From the NCBI GenBank assembly GCA_964035545.1, contig OZ037765.1, forward strand, positions 963,501 through 1,023,500: a stretch of 60,000 nt of DNA, in the 5' to 3' direction. Position 1 is the stretch's first letter, and each line of letters starts with the position of its first letter. A program made the position numbers and the translations under genes. This document shows, in pieces, positions 25,901 through 40,000 of this stretch. Under the pieces are notes generated by a model that searched no databases, was not told where the DNA came from, and worked only from the letters and a program-made list of their open reading frames with translations. Source of the DNA: Bugula neritina. Its lineage: Eukaryota > Bryozoa > Gymnolaemata > Cheilostomatida > Bugulidae.

Positions 25901-28900
25901 ACTCAGTGAGTATAAGATTTTACTTTTTTATTATTCGGTTGAGTTTTTAATGTTTGATTTAGAAAGTCATCATGAGCTGTTTTGGTCAGGGGGCAGATAG
26001 CTCTTATGGAAGTCAAAATGCAACAATGAAAACAACTTTTTAAAACTGTTTTATAAATTATAGTAATTTTTTCAAATGAAAATTTTGTTTATTTATAGAT
26101 GCAGTTAAAAGTGCATTATTTAAATTTATTGTAGCTATTTTTATTTCAGCATTATCTAAACTGTAAAATTGTAATTTATAAAATAAAAATATAAGCTAAC
26201 TATATCTTTGTTTCCTAAGCAAATAAAGCGAAATGAAACTAGGCTAAATCTGTTTTCAAATTTTGACTAGAATACTTTGTTAAAATTTTAGTCAAATCTT
26301 TAGTGCACGAGTACAAAATATTTATTAACATAGTTCTTCTATTTAAACTTTTATATATGCCTAAAACTTATGCCTTAGAAAATATTATAGTTGGTGTTTC
26401 CATCACAAACAAATGCACAATGTTTTAGTCCAAAAATACAAAATATTTTGCTATGCACTTTAACTAAAACTTTGCATACTTAAAGCAGAATATGAACTGA
26501 ATTGCATTATAGCTGATAATCTTACAAGCAATTTTACTTGCAGTATGAGAGAGCTGGTAACCAACCCGAGCTTAATAGAGATTCACTTAGAAGGTATGAC
26601 AGTACAGCAGGCTATAAAAGCTGGAAAACTGTATGTTATTGACTTGAGGTACCTTGCAGATATAGAGTGTACAAATGGTAAAACGGTACGTAATACAGCA
26701 AATATGATTCCCATTAATCAAGTTTCATCTTATCAACTATAGTCAAAACAAGAAGAGAGTTTATATACTCGCTACAATCTACCTGTATTGACATTAATTA
26801 GGGACTTCCTTGATTACAACTGGCATTATTAATCTGCTTGTTGCATCATTGAATTGAATGTGGCAAAATAAATTGTTTCGATTGGCCAACAACATTTATC
26901 GAATTTTTTGCTTATTTATTTGCAAATATTCCTGTTGTTGCTAATAGTATTTCACAAACTCCTGAGTCATGATTTTCAACACGACTCGAGTATTGTGTAA
27001 CTCAATTTCCTGTTTCCGTTTACTGCAGTTGCCCGGACCAACATGTCTCTTGTTTGTAAGACACTCTGGGGATCTGGTGCCAGTAGCCATTCAGCTGATG
27101 CCAAATGCAGGAGCAGACAATCCTGTATGTACTTCAATATTTATATATTAAAATAATAACAAGAAAATGAAAGTGGGTTAAAGGTATAGCTTGCAATTGT
27201 AAATTCAGAAAGAAAGACCTACATTAGATTATATTGACTGAATTAGTTTATCAAATAAACTAGATGTTGTTAGAATAGAATTCATATTTTTGTATATTTC
27301 GTTATTCAAATAACCCAGTGCATAAAATTAGACAATAACACATTGAAGTAGCTGAAATATTAGCCTTTCACTGTATTTAATGCCCTATTGCTGTGTATAA
27401 TATATTCATGTATGCATAGTATGCTGGCTCTGCGCCAATTGCTAAGATGCACTGTATGTACTATTCTACTCACATTGAAGTAGCTGAAATATTAGCCTTT
27501 CACTGTATTTAATGCCCTATTGCTGTGTATAATATATTCATGTATGCATAGTATGCTGGCTCTGCGCCAATTGCTAAGATGCACTGTATGTACTATTCTA
27601 CTCACAGTATTATTAAACAACTGTAATCTCTGGCCATGGTAGAATACTACCTCTTCTGTAAGAGATTAGGTGATATATTTGGATATAAGTACTAAATACT
27701 ATAATTAATCATTTGAACTTAGGTGCATGTCATGTATTTTGATGCAATATTTATTACGAATAACTCAAAGTTTCAAACTACAAAATGTTATAACAACTAT
27801 TCTATGAGTATTTTTATTTAAAATCAGTCTTATTAATAACGACCCCTGAGATGTTATTTAAGTGCAAATCAGACGCAAAATGTGTATCTTATACTCTAAA
27901 ACAATTTTTTTCACTGAGATTCAAACCCGAGACCTCCGGCTTGCAAGCAGGCATTACACCATAGGACTACTGAGTAAACTCAACACTGCATGTACCTTGC
28001 AGAAACCGTTGCATACAGAATGGCTGCTGTTAGAATTTTTGCAACTTTATTCAAAAGTAGCAGCAAAATTTGATGCTATTTAAAAAAATCTATGTCATGC
28101 ATAAATTAAAATTTTTTTATTCATGATTAGGAACTTTTAATTTCAAGGGGATAAACTGATTCCTTTGCCAATAATCAATAGCCAATAATCAATAGCCAAT
28201 GATCAGTAGCCAATAATCAGTAGCCAATAATCAATACTTGTATTGGCTTTCCAGATCTTCACTCCAAGTGATCAACAATATACTTGGCTGGCTGCCAAAA
28301 TGTGGTTCAACCTCGCTGACTGTTCGCACCACCAGTCCGTCTCCCATCTTGGTAAGACAACTCCTATACAATTGCCTAAAGTACATATTTGCTAAGCTTT
28401 ATATTATTATCAGATGTGTTATAATATGTGCTATTATATAAATAAATAATATTTAATTTCATGTACTAGTTATTTTCATATACATTACAGGTATGACTCA
28501 TTTACTGATGGAATCTGTTGCCGTGGTAACCAACAGACAACTTTCTCGGTCCCACCCACTTTATAGACTACTTGCTCCACACTTTCTATTCATTATGAAT
28601 ATCAACTCGTAAGGCTTTAATTTAACATGAAAGTTACCAATTATGTTAAGTTTATTTGTAATAAAAGGATCAAGTCATTTACATTACGGACTTTTAAAAA
28701 AGTTTCTGAATAAAATGTAATTTTGAACAAGAAGTTTGAGTTTTGTTTAACTCGTACTGTTTTATTATGTAATAGTGAGATAAACTGTAGGCGGCAGTAA
28801 GCAACCGTGTCTTTTCAAATTATATATATGATTGGTGCAAAAGAGTAAATATGGCTTTAGTTGTATTTTAGCCACAACAACCTCTGTTTCTAATTTTAAG

Positions 28901-31690
28901 CAAAAAGAACTCAGAGCTTTGAGCTCTTGACTTCCTGTAGTGACAGCGTGCCATTATAGGCTTTATCAACAACATAAATTTTTAAGTATGCACATGCACT
29001 TTTTAAACTAAATATTATATACAACCTTTAAATCTTTACTTAAAATTGCAGTCTAGCAGTGGAAGCGCTGGTGTCGGTGGGAGGCTGGGTGGATACGGCC
29101 ATGAATATAGGACGCACTGGTATGTTCAACATAATCAAGGCAAATTGGAAGGACTGGAAGCTGGAGACTCATGGTAACTTGCCAGCAAATCTGAAGATCC
29201 GAGGAGTAGAGGAAATTCCCAACTACTTCTACAAAGATGATGCACTTCTGCTGTGGAATGCCATCAACAAATACGTGGCAGAAGTGGTCAACCAAGTCTA
29301 TGGTGAGCTCTGTTTAGCCTTGGTTCTCCATTATATAAAACTTTTTAGTAAATCTTTTACAGTATTCTTTGGCAAATAAGAGGTCTTGTTTATGTCATAA
29401 CAAGCACCAAGTCTTTTAGTCTTGATACATAGTTATTCAAGAAGAACTCAAATTACTTTGCTGTGTTGTATTATTTCAGTATAGGCAACAAATTATTGTT
29501 TAACTAAGCTAGTTATCATTATTTTATTTTATAGCTAAAAGTTGAATTATAGGCCTTCAAAAAAGTATGTGCTTAAATTTATAGGTTGTCAAAAAGTTTC
29601 CATTTAAAATTTTTTGCCAATTTTATAAATTAAACAGACTTTTATTCACAGAATTTGAAAGGAGTTCCTCTCAATACATATGAATGTAGTTGTCTTACCA
29701 CTTTACAAAAATTGTGTGCATTGACAAACATCTTAAAATTTTAGACACGGAGGAAAAATTTAGTGAAGATTATGAGCTGCACAATTGGTTGAAGATGTTA
29801 GAAGAGGAAGCAGAAATAGTAGGCACCTTTTCTATACTCTTAAATTAAATTAGTTTTCTTTATCACACTCTCCATAACTTATTCTGTAACTGCAGTTTCA
29901 ATGTTGTGTTGAATATAGAATAAAGCAAAACTATTTGCATTTCATTCTAAACAATAACCATGCAACACACATCAATTGTCACTTTCATTTTTAAAATTGC
30001 ATAGACTTTGCGCTGCTTTCACGCATAGTTTTTTTTAGGAATTTATTACATGATAACCTAAATTACATAAAAAGTTAAGTTACATAAAAATTTAAACAAT
30101 GTGAATAAAAATTTGCTTTACTAAAATAAAAGCTATATAAAATTAAACACTTACCAGTTGTTATTCTCACTTTGAAATTGTTAATATATATGAAGTTATC
30201 TTCTCAGGGAATGCCTAAGGAAGTGAGCAGAGAGAAGTTGATAGAAATACTGACTGTCTTTATTTTCACTTCGAGTGTTCAACACGCTGCTGTCAACTTT
30301 GGTCAATACGATGAGTACGCCTTTCCACCAAACTACCCCGCTGACCTTCATGGCACCAGACCTACAAGCAGAGTGAGTCATCGGTTTTCAATAGAATTAC
30401 ATCTTTTACTTTGCTAGCAAATGTCTGCTTGGGCCATCTAGGATCTTTCATTGAGAATAACTTCACTATCAAAGTAGAACTTGGGTTACCTAAAGAGTGT
30501 ACTATACCAAAAGCCTGTTTCTCGGTGTATCAGATTTGATAGGGCTGTGTTTTGCTATGGTACTAAGGCTGCAGCAACTATCCAGTTTGACAACTCAGTT
30601 TATTAGGCATATTCTAAAAGCTGTACTTTCTCATTTTATCTTTCAAATAAATTACAGTTTTGAATATACAATGAATAGTTTTTGGAAAAAGAAAACAACT
30701 ATTTATAGTCCACTCTGTTTTGTGAAATCATAATATTCAAAGCATGTTTCCACAAAAGTTACTGTATTTCAGAATGGGCTGACAGAAGACTCAATAGTAC
30801 AGATGGTACCAGACAAGAAACAGACGTTAGACATTCTTCAAATTACTCATGTGTTGAGTCAGAGAGGAACTAATGAACTCGGCAACTTTGAGATTCGCTA
30901 CGGATATGACCCCATAGCTTCCAAGGCTTTGGACAGGTAACTGATTTTCCTTTGAAATTTTCTGTGTTTATCTAAACTTTCTAAATCTTTGTACTCCATA
31001 AAAAAAAATATTCTAGAATAACAAAATATTAAAATTTTATTTAATTTTATTTGCATCCAGCATCTCAAAGAGCTTTCTGAGTGTTTTGTATCGTAGAATC
31101 CTCGTTTGAAGTATAATTATTTTTATAATAAGCAGATATAGTGAATATCTATCCCCTTTGTTGTAATAAACAATGACAGGTTACTAAGATGACATATCAT
31201 TAAACTATTATTTGCACAATATCTACAAGACTTATGTGTTAGAATTGTCTCACCATGCATACTTATAAACTCACCAATAACAGAGCCATCTTTTTTTGTC
31301 TTTTTGTTGCGGTAGACTGTGGAAAAACTTGCTTTTTTCAAATTTTACGTAACAAAATCTTAAAATTTACTTTAACTTGACTGAATATTTTTCGCCCAAT
31401 CTTAAAACCAGCTTTACAGATTTTTATTTAGAACCTCATTTATTAATTACTGAAAAGTTATTCTTATTTTACAAGCTTCTCGTCATAAATATAAAATATA
31501 CTTTTTTAGTTATCGTGTTTTCAAGTGTAATATTTTTATGGATGTTTAGAAAAGTTTTTATTATTTTATTGCTAGCTTTAAAGAAGAACTAAAAGCCATA
31601 CAGTCAACGATAGAAGAAAAGAACAAGACAAGGAAAAGGAAGTATGACATTCTGCAACCTAAAGATGTCCCTAATGCTATCAGTATTTAA
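22941..31690 (+). CDS. PLAT-domain animal lipoxygenase, copy 1
   Basis: Non-haem-iron dioxygenase that adds O2 to polyunsaturated fatty acids, resembling the animal 5-lipoxygenase class. Exons: 22941-23030, 24082-24260, 24671-24899, 25111-25155, 25395-25520, 25808-25905, 26544-26685, 27029-27124, 28255-28351, 28491-28608, 29052-29302, 29745-29818, 30208-30372, 30773-30936, 31576-31690 (662 aa; human ALOX5 is about 673). The PLAT/C2-like domain covers about residues 1-115 ([10 protein letters not shown], ending DDW). Catalytic-domain landmarks: [24 protein letters not shown] with iron ligands H366 and H371, [33 protein letters not shown] with H541 and N545, and the C-terminal ligand I662 (NAISI-stop). 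A409 in INSLAVEAL sits at the Ala/Gly stereocontrol position; Ala usually means S products. No signal peptide. Start chosen from the short leader and conservation with copy 2. Exact regiospecificity cannot be read. Confidence 0.93.
27341..27604. repeat. 132-bp tandem duplication in lipoxygenase 1 intron
   Basis: Two essentially identical 132-bp units (starting CATTGAAGTAGCTGAAATAT) lie head to tail in intron 8. Lipoxygenase 2 lacks the unit there, so it arose after gene duplication. The near-identity indicates a recent event. Confidence 0.92.
27912..27976 (-). mobile_element. tRNA-like fragment, probably a tRNA-derived SINE head
   Basis: On the minus strand the sequence reads as a tRNA-like segment: AGTCCTATGGTGTAATGCC (D-arm/A-box-like), CTTGCAAG (anticodon-loop-like, TGC) and GGGTTTGAATCTC (B-box-like, consensus GGTTCGANTCC). 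Acceptor-stem pairing is poor, so a functional tRNA gene is unlikely. It lies in intron 8 of lipoxygenase 1. Confidence 0.45.
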
Positions 31691-31707
31691 ATATTGGGAA
31701 GCATATG

Positions 31708-31780
<73 letters not shown>
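31708..31780. repeat. (TA)n microsatellite in lipoxygenase 1 3' UTR
   Basis: A pure TA run starts about 18 bp after the stop codon and lies before the poly(A) signal, so it should be transcribed. Copy 2 has only short interrupted TA runs here. Confidence 0.95.
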
Positions 31781-31782
<2 letters not shown>

Positions 31783-32185
31783 AACAGCGTGTAAGCTAAG
31801 AAAAAACTCTTAGAAGAGTGTTGTCTCTTCTTCTTCCACATTCAATCATAAAATTGCAACTGACAAACTCATAGTGAATGTTTCTACAAAGAAATTAATT
31901 TGTTAGATTTTATTAAAAAGGTGTTGGTGGTTTATTGATATAATTTATTATAGAACATGGAAATTTTTTGAGGTTAAGATTGACATCAACTTTATGCTAT
32001 GAAACTGAAAAATTGCTCAAATTTTATTAAATTATTGTAATTCGATTTAAAAATTTTATAATTATTTTCATAATGTCATCTTCTGTATTGCTTGTACTTG
32101 GTTTTGGTGTTTGTATTTTATTATGCTATTTTATTGCATGGACATTTTTCTAAAAATATAATCAAATGGTGTTACATTTATGCAC

Positions 32186-32191
32186 AATAAA
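32186..32191 (+). terminator. Poly(A) signal of lipoxygenase 1
   Basis: AATAAA in GCACAATAAACATTTGAA, about 500 bp after the stop. The same context occurs at 46466 after lipoxygenase 2, amid diverged sequence, which supports use in both genes. Confidence 0.6.
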
Positions 32192-32286
32192 CATTTGAAC
32201 TATTCATATATTTAGACAGGAGTGTCAGTACTACGTGTTCTTATGTTTGCTAATTTGTCAAAGTACTCAAAAGTTTGCACCAAATA

Positions 32287-32375
32287 TCAACAGTTTATTA
32301 TCAACAGTTCATTATCAACATTTCATTATCAACATTTTATTATCAACGCAGTTCATTATCAGCACTTTATATGAA
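32287..32375. repeat. Degenerate TTATCAACA(G/T)TT repeats after lipoxygenase 1
   Basis: Several imperfect units of about 15 bp (CAGTTCATTATCAAC). A related but longer array lies at 46612-46745 after lipoxygenase 2, so the array predates the gene duplication and grew or shrank separately. Confidence 0.75.
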
Positions 32376-32839
32376 CAATAACTTCTACATTCAGCATTAG
32401 TTTAGGTCGCAACTTGATAAATTTCAACTACAATAAATATTATGTAAATTAACTATTAGCACAAATATTGACAATAGAATGAATAAAATTTCATTAAAAT
32501 TTTCAAAAATTTAATGCTCAAATTAATGGCTGAGATGTAAACAAAAAAATGAAGAACTGAAGCTATACGTTATAGTCTCACGGCTATTTATAATAGTTTT
32601 CCACTTGCAACATATTAGATGGCATCACCTAAGAATGCTGTCTAATTGAGAAAGTATTCTATAATTATTTTTGATTGGTTTAGATGTCACATAATGCAGA
32701 CTTCACCAGGTCAAGAGCATGGAAGTAGTCATAGCATAGCTCTTCCAGGCATCACCATAGAAGAAGTGCTGTGTGGTTATGGTAACACAGTGCATCAAGT
32801 GAAGCATGAAATATTGCTGACTCAAACTAATGTCAAGAA

Positions 32840-34000
32840 TGGAATGGCTGAGATAGGTTGTGTGCTATTAATAGTTGCAGTGTAGGTCTGCTAGAGTCTT
32901 CCCAAATAGCATTTATTTGGGGTGATGTGGTAGTTAAGTCTAAATAGTGTTCCAAAATCCAGCAGTTGGATCAAAATACTGAAATTTATTAAATGACAAT
33001 TTTGTTTTATTATATTGTATGTATTATATTTCAGTGGCCAAGTAACTACAAATATAAAAATTCCAAGGCTGTAGCATACAAGTTATGGAAGGCATTGCTT
33101 TTGTCTATCTATAATATAATATATGATATAATATGATATGATACAATATAAAACAAAGAAAACATTCAAGATAGATCATATAGTGGTTTTCAGTTTTATA
33201 AAGCTGTAAAAAGTATCAATTTTAAAACAAATAAAGTTAAAGCTACCATGTTTATTCAATATATAATAAACTATTTTTTATTTAATGCATATGTTGGATG
33301 TATGAATTTGGTGAAATTCTGCAAATTGATTCCATAAACTCAATTAAGTTTTTGATCTATTATTCTACTGGACTCGCTGTAATTTCAAACAATTCCGTTG
33401 CTCATAGTCAGAGGTGTATAAAACACTTATTCAGGTAGCAAAAAGCTAGAAATGTATACCAAAAGCTAGAAATGTATACCAAAAGCTAGATATATATAAA
33501 TGGCATGTGAGTAAAAAGCTTTCAAAGTTAAACCTAAAGCTCTTTATGAGTTTACAGTTTAATAATAGTTGAGACTAGTTTTATAGTCAACGAGAAGAGT
33601 TATTTTTATAAATCTGGGACTAAAAGAGAGTTTACTCAAAAATATATTCATGAGTCATAATCAGTGTTAAGGTTAGATCTATCAAGTCATGTTGAAGCAT
33701 GAAATACAGAATTGAAACTCTAAACTCTAAATGATTAAAAATAAGGTTTTCAAGTATATTACAGATATGGAGCAGCCATGTTCTAGTGGCTGACTCAGAG
33801 TGACAAGAGTTGAGTCCTGGTCACTAGGGATTTCTGGAAGAGCAGTTAAGAAAGTACAACTAATGTTTTGAGTGACAATATGGGACATGAACAGAGCCTA
33901 ACACGATAGGGTAACCACCCATCCGTGACATAAACACAAGTATAAAAGAAGGAGCTGTAAGCCGCTGTCTCTCATATTTCAAACTCAACAGTCAAGAAAC
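32840..34000. repeat. Upstream block of lipoxygenase 2, duplicate of 21200-22940
   Basis: It matches the region before lipoxygenase 1 in order, ending in the nearly identical core promoter. It also contains a small 20-bp tandem repeat (AAAAGCTAGAAATGTATACC, about 33440-33490). Confidence 0.7.
33941..34000 (+). promoter_or_regulatory. TATA core promoter and 5' UTR of lipoxygenase 2
   Basis: TATAAAAG at 33941-33948, the same initiator-like CTCATATTTC and leader as copy 1, and the ATG at 34001. Confidence 0.7.
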
Positions 34001-37000
34001 ATGGGAGCTGACTTAGGTAAAGACAAGCCAACACATCAGGTGGTTGTATACACAGGAGACAAGAAAGGGGGCTCAGTACGAAATATCACCGTAAGTTATC
34101 CAACGCTTCTGTTTCAAGTTAAATAGTTATTATTTATTATATTGTTTGTAAACTGAAAACTATGTTATAAATATGCAGAGAAACTATTTGTTTTTAGTTT
34201 GTTAATTCAATTTACAATGTTTAGTCTTGCTTTCTGACAACTTTTACTTAACCGAGCATATCTTTAGGAAATTGTTGACAAATAAACAACTTTCAATATT
34301 ATAAAACGAAAGATTTATGTATCCATCACAGCTTGTGTGTTCACATAGACAAACCCTGCATTTGCTTAAACTTTAACACCATGTTTTCAAGCTTTGCATT
34401 ATGTGAATAGATTTTTTATTCAGTGTTTGAAACCGTTGCATAAAATGAAACCGCAACTATAAGTTCATGCAAACCTGCAACCACTAATTCATCTACACCA
34501 ACATCCTTTTCCGTTTTCTGGAAACAGCAGTTAATGTGAATAACATGTATGTTTCAAACTCTGTAATAAAACTAGTTATTATACTACTATACTATAGTAG
34601 TTTACATATGTCTACATAATCCTAGCATTTCATCATGGTAGATGGTAAAGATTTTTTTTCAACATCCATTTAAATTTAGGAAAGCATTGATGAATTTTGC
34701 ATTTTATAGAAATATATCAATGATGCATTTTAACAACTAAATGTTTATAAATGATGTTTCTATTAGGCTAAATACTGTAGTCTCTAAACTGATATATATA
34801 ATTGTTAGTAGCGCATCTGTTCATTTACTTCTTATTTATTACATATTTTTGTTTATCCACTTTATTTTCTGTGGGCCTTATATGGATACTTTCATTTAAT
34901 TTATCTTCCGTCACTAAGTTTTGCTTTATCACTTTTGTTCCCATTGAGCGTCCCTACCATTGCTTTCTTTTAATAGACCTCTACATCAATACATTTTATT
35001 TTGCTTTATACTTGAAAATTTTTTAAAAATTTGCTATTATAGTAACTCCTTGATCTCTGAGGCTTGAACAATGGTCCTACGGGATCTGCTGAAAAATCTA
35101 CTTCATACACATACAGATACCATAAACTTCTTTCTATTTAAATATTTAAATTTTTTTACCGTTTAGGTTTTCTTATATCTAAAAATACCCCAACAAAACT
35201 TTGTGCATTTACTTCTTGCTAGAGGCTTTAGATTATTCTCTCGTATTATATTGATATGATGGAACCCATTGGGCTATGACTTATATTTCATTGTCTATGT
35301 CCTCTATCTTGGTGTAGACTAACTAAGCAGGTCATGCTACCACAAGATAAAGAATTAGGATCACATGTCTGTGTGTCTAATAATTATGACAATCCTGCTG
35401 GTTATTATAGCTACTATTTCACTAAACTTCAAAGCGAGATGGTTTCTTGTAGCCCAATATCTTTATAACATGTAGGTTTCATGATTTTGGCTAAATTGTC
35501 CTAGCTCTTACCACACTAGTGGGTGTGATAGACTGAGTAATACATAATGTTAATAGCTGGAGTTGTCATAACATCCTAGTTCACAATTTTACAGGTTTTC
35601 CTGACGCTGACAGATGTCTCTGGAGAAATCAGTGAAGAGCAGAAGCTGACCAAGTGGCATGACAATGACTTTGGTAAACGGGATCGTGAAGAAATCAAGT
35701 TGACGTTGCCCGGATTCACAAAGATTACAGATATTGCTATTCGTCGAGGCGATGGAAGAAAGAGAGATGAATGGCAAGTTATCAGCTTGTTATCTCTACC
35801 TTTGACTGTTTTTTGTTCTGGGTCAGTTTACTTCATTTAGTACACACCAGCAAATTATGACCTAACATTAAAGTTTGCTCCAAATCCATTGAAATTTACT
35901 ATACATGGTATTTTTATGTGCTGGTTTTAATTACGCATAACAGCAAAGGCTGGGAGGGGATTCCCCAACATTAAAGCACAGGTCATTGTCATATGCACTT
36001 AATATTCTATATGCACGGACCGTTACGAAAAAACCGTAACGGTCCGTAACCAAAACTAGCTGAATAATTAGGGAAAAACGTGGGAAATGAAACAAAATTA
36101 AAAAGAACTTTGATTATTTAGGTGTATTTATTGGTGCTTGACTAGTTTTGGCCAAAAAACCATGCTCATTACCAGCTAAATTGTGAAAAATAGCTAAAAA
36201 CTGAAGATTTCGAGTGTGTACTAAATTAAGTAAAATGACCCTTCTACTTTTTGTTTTCATTTGTTATCACTGCGAAAGTTTTAAACATTCTCTCCTTAAT
36301 TAGTCTGAGGAACTCTATCAACCTATTATTTTATGTAGTGCAGCTGAGTAATGGTAAACTCACGAGAAGTAAGGTATAAATTACATGCATCAGTCGAGGC
36401 AATATTAATATCTCATCATGTTCTTAGCATAATTTATTCAAAAACGAATTGTGATACGTAATATTTTCGGTTCTAATATGCAAAATATCCATTAATTATT
36501 TTAAACAAGTGAATACCTTTGCAGACGTATCAAACACTTTACAGGTACGTTGAGAGAATAGTGGTGGAGCACCGAAATGATGAGGGCGGGGTACAACACT
36601 CGAGTACATTCCCTCTAAACAGATGGATAAATGCTGGAGATAGAATGAACTTTGTAGAGTTTGATAGTTGTCTCCCTCAGTTTGATAAGTACTCTGCACA
36701 GAGGAAACAAGAGCTGCAGGAAATGAGAAAAGAGTATGTGTTGGTGCAGAAGATAGATGGAGCACCTCATCAGGTGAGAATGTATGACTCAATACAAATG
36801 TAGACTGTTTGAAGATACTTTAGAGTATTTTTAGAAACTTTAAAATGTTTGTAGAAACTATAGATTGCCCTTCTAAACTGTATAATATGTAGAAGTTATA
36901 AATACTATGCAAAGATATTTGTTAGATTTACAAATGGCTTTTCTTTAAACTTCAAATAACTGTTTTAGGTCGAGACTATGCCTAAAAGTGAAGCATTCAC

Positions 37001-40000
37001 AACAAGATATTTTGTAAGTATAACTATATAGCTCTAAATCTATTTATATAGTTCTTAGTCTAATTTGCAAGTTTCCAGTCTATCAATTTCATGTTATTGT
37101 ATCAAGTTTCAATGTCTTTAGAAATCAAAAGCGTAAAAAAGCTACTTGAGTGCCAACTTAAGTCAACTCAGCTGTTACTAAAAGAATAGTTAGTTCCAGA
37201 CTAGACTCTACAGACAAAGCAGTCTAGGAAGTTTTGCAGATAATAACTTTTACGCAGTTCTGTTTCAGATTGACATGAAATCTGTTATTTCACAGGTAGA
37301 CGTGTCTTCCAGTCTCTTAGTGGGTGGCATCAAGACAGCAATTGTCGGAAGACGTACTGAAGAGTTTGATAGTCTCGTGGACATTGAAGCTCTCTACGAG
37401 GATAAGTTCCCAACTCCAGAAGTAAGATAATCTTTTGCGTACGACATACACTTTTGAGCTTTTCAGTAACATACTGACTAACTAGCTAACCAAGGCTTGG
37501 TAAAACAAGTGCATGACGTCAATCGGCATTATAAGCTAGTTGGTGTGAGACTTTGAACGTGTGACTTTTAACCTATTACGAGAAGTTATTTAGACAGAGA
37601 ACTATCAATGCTGTTTGTTATAGACCTTATTTATTCTTAGACATTAGAATTTTACTTTATACTCTTTGGTATAGCTATAACTGTTTTAGCAGATCTGGCA
37701 TTCCAATCTTTGTATGTAGGGTGTAAACCGGTGGAGAAGTGATGAAGAATTTGGTAACCAGAAACTGGCCGGTTGTAATCCAGTTATCATTAAGAAATGT
37801 CACAGCGTGCCAATGCAGTAAGTTCCCGTGATTATATCTTTCTATTATTCAGTTAGATTTTGTGTTTTATCAGTTGAAAATCGATTACAGTTGTTTCAGT
37901 TAGTGGGTAAATAATTCTTATAAAAAGAAGAGAGCAACAACATAAATAGCTTGTTTAATAATTTTAAGTAATTCTGCTCATCTATATAATTATAGAGGTA
38001 TTTTTTAGTTTTTGCATCTATATTTAGTTCAGCACTATCTACAAACTGTAATTGTAATTTATAAAAAGAACTAAACTAACTCTCTTTGTTTCCTTAGAAC
38101 GTAAAAAGTGTTTGACATGTCGAGTGACAAACTACTTCATTTCTTTAGTCTAGGAGTTCAAAATATTTTGCTTTGACTTTAATTAAAGTGTTCGCATATT
38201 CAAAGCATATAAATTGGATTGCATTCTATAGCTAGTGATCCTACAAGCAATTTTACTTGCAGTATGAGAGAGCTGGTAACCAACCCGAGCTTGATAGAGT
38301 CACACTTAGAAGGTATGACAGTACAGCAGGCTATAAAAGCTGGAAAACTGTATGTTATTGACTTGAGGTACCTTGCAGATATAGAGTGTACAAATGGTAG
38401 GACGGTACGTAATGCAGCAAGAATTTCTCATTAGTTTAGTTTTGTAGGCTACGACAAAAATAAGTACATGGCTTTCATATTTAAACACTATTTTAAGAAC
38501 ACGCCCGTTCTCTCCTCTCTTGTGTAAAGACTTATTAATATTATTGTATGCAAAAAGCTGCTATAAAAGATTCTGCTCTAATTCTTGGCAACCAAATATT
38601 AAACTCTCTATCTTTTAGCCTCAGGGTTCTATAAGAGTATGTTATCCAATTACCAAACTGTTTGGTATAGGTCTCACAATCATCAAATGAATTTTCGGCT
38701 ATTTGCGCACTTTCATATTCGTAATAACTACACTTCTCAAGGCACCAGCAGCATACCTCCTCTATTTCTGTTCCTTTGATTTCCATCCAGTCATTTCATC
38801 ACTTCGATCCAGACTTGTGTTAGTCATTAAATTTTTCTTAGTTTATCGACTGCCCTAATTGTTTTGCAGTATTTAATTTAGTGCTAAGAGTTCTAGTGCT
38901 ATAACTGTGTCTAGTACTACTAGTATTATTAGTGATATTAGTACTACTCTATTTATAGTACTGTTAGTACTACTGTATTTAGTACTATTTGTAGCCTACT
39001 ACTAATATACTAGTGCTACTAACTAATTGGTAGAGCTATAGATCTGAAATAGAATTGTTCATCTTGACCATTTGTTTCGCACTTTTACAAAACATAAGGG
39101 ATCAACTGCTTTTAGGATTACTTCAACAAAAATTTTTTTCTAAATATAATATATTAGTCACTAAAATCACGAGTAGGTGGGTGTGAGGGCTACAGCCAAA
39201 GTATTCTGCTGGGTGAATAAAACTTAGCCTAAAGGTGTAGGATTTTGGGTATAGGGTTTGGGTTTGAGGCGTGACTACTTTATTCCATAGATAGACAATT
39301 TCTCCCACTAAAGGGCGTTTTAGAACCTGGGCTTTTTTATTCAAGCAGAATTCTACATCCATCTATTAGCAAATCATTAGCAATAAGTGTTGATAGTTTT
39401 AGCTGAAGAAAGTAGTCTACAGGAGTTAATATGTGTACTTGCTACCATCTACCTGTCATGACATGTATTTGAGACTTCCTTTATCACGGCTGGTCCAATT
39501 AATCTGCTTGTTGCATTATTAAATTGAATGTGGTAAAATAAATTGTTTGATTGGCCAACTACAATATACGTTTATTTGTTAGAATTTTGTTGTGAAAATT
39601 GCTTATAAAAGCATTTCAGAAACTGTCGAGACATGCTTTTCAACACCACTCGAGTATTGTGTAACTCAACTTCCTGTTCCTGTTTACTGCAGTTGCCCGG
39701 ACCAACATGTCTCTTGTTTGTGAGACACTCTGGAGATCTGGTGCCAGTAGCCATTCAGCTGATGCCAAATGCAGGAGCAGACAACCCTGTATGTACTTCA
39801 ATAAAATAAATATAATATAATATAGATATAGCAAATAATATAAATATTATTTATACATTAAAACAATAGCAAGAAACTGGTTAAAATATAGCTTAGAATT
39901 TAAAATCTGAAAGATCTACAAATTAGAGTAGTGGGTGAATTAGATTATTAAATAAACAGATGTTGTTAGAAAAGAATTTATATTTTACAAAGAACTAGTT

